From NCBI GenBank assembly GCA_012965485.1, contig DTSF01000326.1, positions 1 through 6,901 of the forward strand: DNA of 6,901 nt. The letters are read 5' to 3'. The translations under genes were made by a program, and so were the position numbers. The stretch is from Dehalococcoidia bacterium. Lineage in GTDB: Bacteria; Chloroflexota; Dehalococcoidia; SAR202; UBA826. The notes below the pieces were generated by a model, which searched no databases, had not been told where the DNA came from, and saw only the letters and a program-made list of their open reading frames with translations. Within the stretch, counting starts at the first letter, position 1; the number at the start of each line of letters is the position of its first letter. Positions 1 to 5,819 of this stretch are shown one piece after another.

Positions 1-101
1 CTGATATGAGAGGAACGGTGGAATACAGAAAACATTTATGCGAAGTTCTCACCCGCCGTGCTCTTAATACGGCCGTAGACCGCGCACAGGGAGGCAAATA
101 A
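1..101 (+). CDS. FAD-binding medium subunit of a molybdenum hydroxylase, C-terminal end only (partial)
   Basis: Only the last 32 codons are in the window, read from base 3 to a TAA at 99-101. The translation has the feel of the C-terminal tail of CoxM/HcrB-type FAD subunits: an amphipathic helix with VEYRKHLCEVLTRRAL, like the 'EYRRHL..VL.RRAL' ending common in that family. The stop codon shares its last base with the ATG of the next gene (TAATG), so translation is probably coupled. In this family the medium subunit carries FAD and passes electrons from the iron-sulfur subunit to the acceptor. The order medium-small-large is the one known from cox operons. The identification rests on a short tail plus context; the FAD-binding motifs lie outside the window. 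Confidence 0.72.
   Translation, partial: DMRGTVEYRKHLCEVLTRRALNTAVDRAQGGK
88..94 (+). promoter_or_regulatory. Shine-Dalgarno site of the [2Fe-2S] subunit gene
   Basis: AGGGAGG lies six bases before the ATG at 101, inside the last codons of the upstream subunit. It is a strong match to the anti-SD sequence and fixes the start of the small subunit at 101. Confidence 0.75.
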
Positions 102-580
102 TGCCAGGAAAGACTCACGTACAAACCACGATAAATGGAGAGCAAGTCGACTTTTTGTGTGAACCTCGTCAAAGTCTGCTTGAATGTCTGAGGGATGTTG
201 TAGGACTGACAGGCACGAAGGAAGGTTGCAACGATGGAAACTGTGGCGCTTGCGCAGTCGACATGGATGGAAGAGTAGTAACTTCATGCCTAGTCCTAGG
301 GGTTGAAGCGGAAGGGGCCAGTATAGGCACCATAGAGGGTGTTGCGGACGGTAGTAACCTACATCCAATTCAATCAGCTTTCCTCGAAAACGCCGCCTTG
401 CAATGTGGAATATGCACTCCAGGATTCATTGTGGCTTCCAAGGCATTACTAGAGCAAAATCCAGACCCTACTGAGCACGAGATTCGTTTCTGGCTAGCGA
501 ACAATTTATGTAGGTGCACCGGCTACGACAAAATAATAAGGGCTGTGCAAGATGCGGCTAAAAGAATGCAGGAGGCTTAA
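101..580 (+). CDS. [2Fe-2S] small subunit of a xanthine oxidase-family molybdenum hydroxylase (CoxS-like)
   Basis: This 159-residue protein has the usual length and layout of the iron-sulfur subunit. An N-terminal plant-ferredoxin-type domain carries the first cluster on C43, C48, C51 and C63 (EGCNDGNCGAC, then TSC). A C-terminal helical domain carries the second cluster on C102, C105, C137 and C139 (QCGICTPG and CRCTGY). All eight cysteines are present, so both clusters should form. In the family this subunit moves electrons from the molybdenum cofactor of the large subunit to FAD in the medium subunit; it is cytoplasmic and no signal peptide is seen. It overlaps the upstream stop by one base and ends five bases before the large-subunit start. 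The family call is very secure; the substrate of the complex is unknown. Confidence 0.96.
   Translation: MPGKTHVQTTINGEQVDFLCEPRQSLLECLRDVVGLTGTKEGCNDGNCGACAVDMDGRVVTSCLVLGVEAEGASIGTIEGVADGSNLHPIQSAFLENAALQCGICTPGFIVASKALLEQNPDPTEHEIRFWLANNLCRCTGYDKIIRAVQDAAKRMQEA
570..575 (+). promoter_or_regulatory. Shine-Dalgarno site of the large-subunit gene
   Basis: AGGAGG sits ten bases before the ATG at 586, within the last codons of the small-subunit gene. A second purine run (AAAGGA) is closer to the start. Both favour ATG 586 over the in-frame ATG at 613. Confidence 0.6.
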
Positions 581-585
581 AGGAC

Positions 586-2829
586 ATGACAACTGCTGAC
601 TATGAAAGAAATATGGTCCTGTCCAGCGTCGATTACAAAGTAGTCGGGACTAGACCGGTCAGACACGATGGTGCAGACAAAGTTACCGGAAGGGCAATCT
701 ATGGCGCCGATTTCGATGCCTCTGGACTTCTGCATGGCAAAATTCTTAGAAGTCCTCACGCTCACGCTAGGATTGTGTCCATAGACACAAGTAAAGCGGA
801 GGCACTTGAAGGCGTGAAAGCTGTTGCTACTGCAGCAGACTTCCCTCAAACGGATGATAAGAAGTGGGTCAGAGATAACATACTGGCAAGTGATAAGGCT
901 CTTTATGCCGGCCATGCAATTGCTGGCGTTGCTGCAGCAAGTCCTCATGTTGCGGAAGAAGCCCTTGCACTCATAGAGGTAAAATACGAAGTTCTGGAAC
1001 CCGTTTTAACCACTCAAGAAGCTATGGCAGAGGGCGCAACTATATTGCATGAAGGTTTGACAACCCAAGAATTGGGAGAGGATTCCGGCGTTGTTAGTAA
1101 CACCGCTGATCATTTCCAGCACGTAAAAGGTGACATAGGAAAAGGGTTTAAGGATGCGGACGTAATAGTGGAGAGGGAATATGACACCAAGACAGTCCAT
1201 CAAGGATACATAGAACCTCATAGCGGAACAGCATTATGGGGCCCAGACGGTAGGCTACACGTATGGTGTAGCACTCAAGGCTCTTTTGTCGTAAGGGACA
1301 GCCTAGCAGACCTTCTGGATATGCCAGTATCGAAAATTCGCGTAACACCGACTGAAATTGGCGGAGGATTCGGAGGCAAAATACCTATTTATGTCGAACC
1401 GGTAGCCGCGATTTTGTCCAAAAAAACTGGTGCTCCCGTGAAAATAGTTATGAGCCGAAAAGAAACATTTGAAGGATCAGGTCCTACTCCAGGCTCAAAC
1501 ATAAAAATAAAACTTGGCGCAAAGTCAGATGGAACAATCACCGCTGCCCACGCTTGGATGGCAATGGAGGCAGGAGCCTATCCAGGGTCTCCAGTTGGAG
1601 CAGCAGCTCAATGTGTTTTCTCTACTTATGATATAGAGAATGCTCTTATTGACGGATATGACGTTGTCGTGAATAAGCCTAAGACAGCAGCATACAGGGC
1701 CCCTGGAGCACCCAATGCGGCCTTTGGAATGGAACAGGCTATGAACGAGCTTGCCGGCAAGCTTGGCATGGATCAAATAGACCTACGACTGAAGAATGTT
1801 GCGGTAGAAGGAACTCGCCGGCCTGATGGACCGGTTTTTAGACGTATTGGCGCGAAAGAAGTTTTAGAGGCCATGAGGGACCATCCACACTACCAAGCAA
1901 CTAAACCTGATGGTCACGGAAGAGGTGTCGCCATAGGTTTTTGGTTCAACATTGGCTTCGATTCCGCCTGCAACATAGCAGTCAATTCAGACGGCTCAAT
2001 CAACTTAACGGAAGGATCCACTGACATAGGGGGGTCGAGAACATCCATTGCTATGCATGCAGCCGAGGTATTAGGAATTCCAGTGGAAGATGTCAGACCT
2101 TCAGTTGTTGACACAGACACAATAGGTTTTACAGCTGTAACCGGTGGAAGCAGAACCACTTTTGCTACAGGGTGGGCAGCCTACGAAGCAGCACAGGACG
2201 TCAGGACACAATCGATTGAGAGGGCGGCTACTATTTGGGATGTCAATCCAGATAGCCTAGATATGGAAGACGGCGTTATCAGTTCAAAAACTGACTCTGA
2301 ACTAAAAATGACCTTTAAGGAACTTGCCTCACAGATGAGTGACACTGGTGGAGGTATAACAGGAAGAGCGGCTGTAAATCCGAAAGGAGTTGGTGGCTCA
2401 TTCGCGGGAAACATAGTTGATGTATCTATAGATGACGAGACCGGTAAAGTTACTGTTGAAAGATTCACATGTGTACAAGACGTAGGGAAGGCAATTCATC
2501 CCAGCTATGTGGAAGGACAGATGCAAGGTGGTAGCGTCCAGGGAATCGGGTGGGCTCTCAATGAGGAATATTTCATGAACGATCAAGGTAATATGGCAAA
2601 CTCGAGTTTGCTAGATTACAGAATGCCCACTTCACTGGATTTGCCTATGATTGATACCGTCATTGTGGAAGTGGCGAACCCTGGGCATCCATTCGGCGTA
2701 AGGGGTGTCGGAGAAGCCAATATAGTGCCTCCCACGCCAGCCATTGCAAATGCAGTATTTGACGCCACCGGAAATATCATGACCCAACTCCCGCTTACTC
2801 CTGGATCCGTGCTGGGTTCTGGAAAATAG
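586..2829 (+). CDS. Molybdopterin-binding large (catalytic) subunit, xanthine oxidase family, not CO dehydrogenase form I
   Basis: The 747-residue protein is full length for the family. In order it has the N-terminal aldehyde oxidase/xanthine dehydrogenase hammerhead domain (about residues 20-135, starting VGTRPVRHDGADKVTGRAIYGAD) and then the cofactor-binding domains. Visible motifs are QGYIEP (206-211), GGGFGGK (259-265), AYRAPGAP (369-376), TGGSRTT (519-525), QDVGKAIHP (631-639) and GVRGVGEANIVPPTP (704-718), where E710 is the expected catalytic glutamate. CoxL form I has AYxCSFR and form II has AYRGAGR at the AYRAPGAP position, so a CO-oxidising role is unlikely. Family members hydroxylate carbon next to a heteroatom, aldehydes or aromatic-CoA rings using water as oxygen donor. 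It is co-transcribed with the small subunit (5-base gap) and a MoaD-like gene (3-base gap). The substrate cannot be read from the sequence. Confidence 0.95.
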   Translation: MTTADYERNMVLSSVDYKVVGTRPVRHDGADKVTGRAIYGADFDASGLLHGKILRSPHAHARIVSIDTSKAEALEGVKAVATAADFPQTDDKKWVRDNILASDKALYAGHAIAGVAAASPHVAEEALALIEVKYEVLEPVLTTQEAMAEGATILHEGLTTQELGEDSGVVSNTADHFQHVKGDIGKGFKDADVIVEREYDTKTVHQGYIEPHSGTALWGPDGRLHVWCSTQGSFVVRDSLADLLDMPVSKIRVTPTEIGGGFGGKIPIYVEPVAAILSKKTGAPVKIVMSRKETFEGSGPTPGSNIKIKLGAKSDGTITAAHAWMAMEAGAYPGSPVGAAAQCVFSTYDIENALIDGYDVVVNKPKTAAYRAPGAPNAAFGMEQAMNELAGKLGMDQIDLRLKNVAVEGTRRPDGPVFRRIGAKEVLEAMRDHPHYQATKPDGHGRGVAIGFWFNIGFDSACNIAVNSDGSINLTEGSTDIGGSRTSIAMHAAEVLGIPVEDVRPSVVDTDTIGFTAVTGGSRTTFATGWAAYEAAQDVRTQSIERAATIWDVNPDSLDMEDGVISSKTDSELKMTFKELASQMSDTGGGITGRAAVNPKGVGGSFAGNIVDVSIDDETGKVTVERFTCVQDVGKAIHPSYVEGQMQGGSVQGIGWALNEEYFMNDQGNMANSSLLDYRMPTSLDLPMIDTVIVEVANPGHPFGVRGVGEANIVPPTPAIANAVFDATGNIMTQLPLTPGSVLGSGK

Positions 2830-2832
2830 GTC

Positions 2833-3096
2833 ATGCCTATAGTTTTCGTGCCTTCTCTCATGCAAAAGCTATGCAACGGAGAGCGAAAGTTAGTGATTGA
2901 AGGCACGAATCTTAGGCAAGTCATAGACAATCTAGACTCGCAATACACGGGTTTCAAAGACCGGCTGGTAGAGGGCGGAAAAATAAAGCCAAATATATCA
3001 GTAGCAGTAGACGGAGAAATAACCCCATTAGGAATGATCCAGAAAGTTGCAACCGACAGTGAAATTCATTTCTTGCCGGCAATTTCTGGCGGATAA
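2833..3096 (+). CDS. MoaD/ThiS-family ubiquitin-like sulfur-carrier protein
   Basis: This 87-residue protein has the beta-grasp pattern and length of MoaD/ThiS proteins: an initial strand (PIVFVPSLM), an acidic turn with a helix (NLRQVIDNLDSQY), central NISVAVDGEI, and a terminal HFLPAISGG. The last two residues are Gly-Gly, the site that E1-like enzymes (MoeB/ThiF) adenylate and thiocarboxylate in this family. MoaD supplies sulfur for the dithiolene of molybdopterin, and other carriers feed thiamin or cysteine synthesis. Here the gene lies three bases after a molybdenum-enzyme subunit with no moaE, moeB or thi gene nearby. A role in cofactor supply to this hydroxylase is therefore an inference from context. 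It is too divergent for me to choose a gene symbol. The start ATG follows the preceding stop directly and has only a weak GGAAAA upstream. Confidence 0.88.
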   Translation: MPIVFVPSLMQKLCNGERKLVIEGTNLRQVIDNLDSQYTGFKDRLVEGGKIKPNISVAVDGEITPLGMIQKVATDSEIHFLPAISGG

Positions 3097-3120
3097 AACT
3101 TAAAATACTGAAATAACATA

Positions 3121-3153
3121 ACTAGCCCTACTTTGTTAGCACTAGTCTTTTTT
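3121..3153 (+). terminator. Weak hairpin plus T-run after the hydroxylase operon
   Basis: ACTAG (3121-3125) pairs with CTAGT (3142-3146). After a two-by-two internal mismatch, CTA (3128-3130) pairs with TAG (3137-3139) around a six-base loop, and six T residues follow at 3148-3153. The shape is that of a Rho-independent terminator, but the stem is short and AT-rich, so efficiency would be low. It lies between the MoaD-like gene and the hydrolase gene, and could separate the two or allow partial read-through. Confidence 0.35.
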
Positions 3154-3162
3154 GTTGCAAAC

Positions 3163-4020
3163 ATGAAACCTAACTCAGCTGGCCCTAAAAGCCGATTCAT
3201 TGATAACAAAACCAATTCCACACACTACATTGATTGGGAAGGTGAAGGGCCGACTACTGTTTTGATTCATGGCGACATGAGAACAAGTAGAAGTTTCGAC
3301 GCCGTCTCCAAAAATTTGTCCAAGGACAGCCACGTGTTAGCGATGGACCTGTTGGGGCACGGTGATAGTAGCTGGATAGAAAGTGGGTACAGGTTCACCG
3401 ATAGATCAGATGACATTGAAAATTTTGTCACTAAAACGAATCTTAATGAAATTCACGCTGTGGCCCATTCCACAGGAGCAGTCGCTCTGGTAATGCACGT
3501 TGCTGATAACCCCAGCAGGTTCAAGAAATTGGTACTTATGGAACCGATGATTGTCGTAGACGAAAAATTTCAACGGATGGTATCTGATCGGGGCAACAGG
3601 CCAAGGGTTACTTGGAAGGATCATGATCAACTCAAGGATTTTCTGGGCAAACACGAGGTTACAAGCAAGTGGCATCCAGCAGTTATAGACGATGTCGTTA
3701 GGCATGAAACTTTTTTGGATAAAGACGGCAGGGTTGATATGAAATGGTCCTCCGCTACCTTAAGGTGGGATGAAAGAGAAAATGACTACTTAGATTTAGA
3801 ACCCGCACTCAGAGCGATATCCATACCGATACTCTTGGTTGTAGGTGGGAATCGTGTTGATGGATTTAGAAAAGCTTTTGAGTTCGAAAATGCCCTACCA
3901 AACCTGAAAACGGTAATTATTTCAGGCACAGGCCACAATATGTACATGGAACGCCCCAAGGCTGTTGCAGACGTCATTCGGAAATTCAGAAATTCCTCTC
4001 CTATACCTGAAAGGATTTAG
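3163..4020 (+). CDS. Alpha/beta-fold hydrolase
   Basis: From ATG 3163 the protein has 285 residues, typical for the fold. Visible marks are the oxyanion-loop HG (36-37, in VLIHGD), DLLGHGDS (62-69), the nucleophile elbow AHSTG with Ser103, and GTGHNMYMERP with the probable catalytic His258. The elbow has Ala where Gly is usual at the start of GxSxG. The acid after strand 7 is not at the standard place (VVGGNRVDGF); Asp233 is a candidate. A TTG at 3133 would add ten residues (hydrophobic LALVFFVA), but it falls inside the hairpin at 3121-3153, so I prefer 3163. No clear ribosome site precedes either start. The family includes esterases, C-C bond hydrolases and lactonases; no substrate can be assigned. 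It lies 66 bases after the hydroxylase operon and converges with the enolase-type gene. Confidence 0.87.
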   Translation: MKPNSAGPKSRFIDNKTNSTHYIDWEGEGPTTVLIHGDMRTSRSFDAVSKNLSKDSHVLAMDLLGHGDSSWIESGYRFTDRSDDIENFVTKTNLNEIHAVAHSTGAVALVMHVADNPSRFKKLVLMEPMIVVDEKFQRMVSDRGNRPRVTWKDHDQLKDFLGKHEVTSKWHPAVIDDVVRHETFLDKDGRVDMKWSSATLRWDERENDYLDLEPALRAISIPILLVVGGNRVDGFRKAFEFENALPNLKTVIISGTGHNMYMERPKAVADVIRKFRNSSPIPERI

Positions 4021-4039
4021 AAATCAGACCGTTTCCCTT

Positions 4040-5278
4040 TTAAAAGCTAGGCAGTCCGAACGTCCAATCTGAAGGTGATGCGGCAGTAGAACCATAGCTA
4101 CCTCTGTGGCCTTCCCACGGATGAGCCCTTGCAACCTCCTCGTTAATATCGGTGCCCCAACCAGGTCCGGATGGTATTGTCATATACCCGTCTATGATTT
4201 CAGGATTATTGGTCACCAAATCATCCTTCCAAGGGACATCATCAATATCAATTTCCATTATTCTTATGTTTGCTAGCGAAGCACATAGTGAAGCACTCAC
4301 AAAAGTGGACAAATGGCTATAGTAGTTATGCGGAGCAACATTGTGCTGAAATACTTCAGCTAAATCGCCCACTTTCTTAGACTGACTGAATCCATTCCAA
4401 GGCACATCAATCATGAACATATCAGCAGCATGCTGTTGAAAATAAGGAAGATAATCCCGCATATAAAATAAATTTTCCCCAGTACAAATTCTGGTGGTTG
4501 TGGAGTCTTTTATCTGCCTTATACTTTCAGGCTGATACATGTCTATTTCGAGCCACAGCATATCGAACTGCTCCAAGACTTGAGCAATCCGAAGGCAAGC
4601 CTCGGTTTTAAAGTGAAAGTTGAGGTCCAAATTAATATCTACATCGGGTCCAACAGCGTCTCGAAATGTACCGATTAGTTTCTCAATATGCCTCAAAACC
4701 CCTTTGGTAACCACCTGGTCAGTTGATCCTCTTCCTCCACCAAATCCACCACCAAAATGCTGAGCTGGGTCACCTGGCCCAATAATATTGGTCTTTAGAG
4801 CAGTAAATCCTCGGTCGACTACTTCCTTTCCAAGAGCGGTTATATCGTCCCATGTCTTCAGCGGCGGAACACCAATTAATTCATGATTTCTTGTTCTGGA
4901 TGTACCACAATGAGACCAGTAAACACGAACTCTATCACGAGTCGGTCCCCCAAAAAGTTCAGGCACCGAAATGCCTAAACTTTTTGCTTTTATATCAATA
5001 AAAGCACAATCCAACCCGGCCAGTCCCTTTGCAGCAATCCCCCCTGTGCTTTGACGTGTACCTCTGTACATATCCCAAAACCGATTTTCAAATTCCCTAG
5101 GATCTGTGCCAATAAGTAATGGTTTCAAATCCTCAATAGTCCCCTGCACACCTCGAGGGGACCTGCCGTCGCTACACTCTCCCCAACCAGTAATACCCTC
5201 ATCGGTTTCAACCTTAACAAAACCCCAAGGCCTCCAACCTGCATCAACAATGAAGGTTTCTATGTTTGTGATTTTCAC
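4040..5278 (-). CDS. Enolase-superfamily enzyme, mandelate racemase/galactonate dehydratase type
   Basis: The 412-residue protein has the N-terminal capping domain (about 1-125, with GWGECSDG at 31-38) and the C-terminal barrel. Metal ligands of the superfamily are visible as D218 (NLDLN), E244 (LWLEID) and E268 (TGEN), spaced 26 and 24 residues apart, much like mandelate racemase. D291 (MIDVPW) and H317 (VAPHN) form the expected His-Asp dyad. The KxK motif of racemases reads LKTN (K162-T-N164), so the second lysine base is absent. This points to one-base chemistry such as sugar-acid dehydration rather than two-base racemisation. A glycine-rich loop lies at 176-184. The C-terminal PSGPGWGTDINEE (369-381) is typical of a clade common in soil and marine bacteria. 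Translation starts at GTG, supported by GAGGA nine bases upstream. It follows the acyl-CoA synthetase gene by 22 bases. The substrate is unknown. Confidence 0.93.
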   Translation of the reverse strand: MKITNIETFIVDAGWRPWGFVKVETDEGITGWGECSDGRSPRGVQGTIEDLKPLLIGTDPREFENRFWDMYRGTRQSTGGIAAKGLAGLDCAFIDIKAKSLGISVPELFGGPTRDRVRVYWSHCGTSRTRNHELIGVPPLKTWDDITALGKEVVDRGFTALKTNIIGPGDPAQHFGGGFGGGRGSTDQVVTKGVLRHIEKLIGTFRDAVGPDVDINLDLNFHFKTEACLRIAQVLEQFDMLWLEIDMYQPESIRQIKDSTTTRICTGENLFYMRDYLPYFQQHAADMFMIDVPWNGFSQSKKVGDLAEVFQHNVAPHNYYSHLSTFVSASLCASLANIRIMEIDIDDVPWKDDLVTNNPEIIDGYMTIPSGPGWGTDINEEVARAHPWEGHRGSYGSTAASPSDWTFGLPSF

Positions 5279-5287
5279 GTTAAATTA

Positions 5288-5292
5288 TCCTC
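5288..5292 (-). promoter_or_regulatory. Shine-Dalgarno site of the enolase-superfamily gene
   Basis: On the minus strand GAGGA lies nine bases before the GTG codon at 5278-5276. No ATG is available in frame until residue 70, so this site decides the GTG start. It lies in the 22-base gap after the acyl-CoA synthetase stop. Confidence 0.6.
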
Positions 5293-5300
5293 ACTTCCGG

Positions 5301-5819
5301 CTAGTCTCGCACCGGATAACTGAATTTTTCCCTTAAAACTCTTTTTAGAACTTTACCTAAAGGGTTTCGGGGCAACTCTTCTACCACTACAACTGATTCC
5401 GGCTTCTTGAAACTAGCCATTCTGTTTTTGCAGTAGGCCATCACCTCTTCTTTGTCTATGGTGGCACCTGTCTTTGCTACAACTATTGCCCTAACGCGTT
5501 CTCCCCAATCTACATCAGGCACACCAATAATAGCCGCGTCATCAATGGAGGGGTGTGAATGTAGCACTTGCTCCACCTCTTCAGGCGAAACCATCTCGCC
5601 AGCTCTCTTTATGAAATCTTTAGCTCTGCCTGAGAGAAATATATATCCGCCCTCATCGAAATATCCCAAATCACCAGTGTACAGCCAGCCAGCCCTCAAA
5701 GCCTCAGCTGTTGCCTCCTGCTGGTTCCAATACCCCTTCATTAACCTGGGGCCCTGAGCGACTATTTCCCCAGTTTCACCTACATCCACGTCACGCCCAT
5801 TCTCATTTACAATTCTCAC
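5301..5819 (-). CDS. Acyl-CoA synthetase, C-terminal fragment of a broken gene
   Basis: This frame (172 residues from a GTG that is unlikely to be a real start) holds the end of an AMP-forming acyl-CoA synthetase. Visible are the strand VRIVNENGRD at the start, GEIVAQGPRLMKGYW (17-31), GWLYTGDLGY (44-53) with the conserved TGD, the hinge GRAKD (64-68), GEMVSPEEVE (74-83) and RNPLGKVLK (151-159) with the expected catalytic lysine K156. These are the C-terminal lid and the last part of the large domain. The protein normally continues directly from the fragment encoded at 5803-6849, with which it overlaps by 17 bases in another frame. Alone it lacks the ATP-binding loop and most of the acyl pocket, so it should be inactive unless the frame break is an artefact. 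It ends 22 bases before the enolase-type gene. Confidence 0.85.
   Translation of the reverse strand: MRIVNENGRDVDVGETGEIVAQGPRLMKGYWNQQEATAEALRAGWLYTGDLGYFDEGGYIFLSGRAKDFIKRAGEMVSPEEVEQVLHSHPSIDDAAIIGVPDVDWGERVRAIVVAKTGATIDKEEVMAYCKNRMASFKKPESVVVVEELPRNPLGKVLKRVLREKFSYPVRD

Noticed and set aside
586..2829. Annotation as carbon monoxide dehydrogenase CoxL
   Set aside because: The diagnostic AYxCSFR (form I) and AYRGAGR (form II) motifs are absent; the loop reads AYRAPGAP.
577..2957. Long open frames on the minus strand across the large-subunit gene
   Set aside because: They have no recognisable domains, overlap a gene with full family motifs, and have low-complexity or Cys/Ser-rich translations typical of antisense frames.
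4010..4040. Bidirectional terminator between the converging genes
   Set aside because: AAAGG/CCTTT and GAAA/TTTC can pair, but the two stems are separated by an uneven bulge, the loop is eight bases and the T-run is only four long. Too weak to annotate.
5301..5819. The C-terminal fragment as a separate, genuine small gene
   Set aside because: It starts in the middle of a conserved strand at a GTG and lacks all N-terminal motifs, which are found in the correct order just upstream in another frame.
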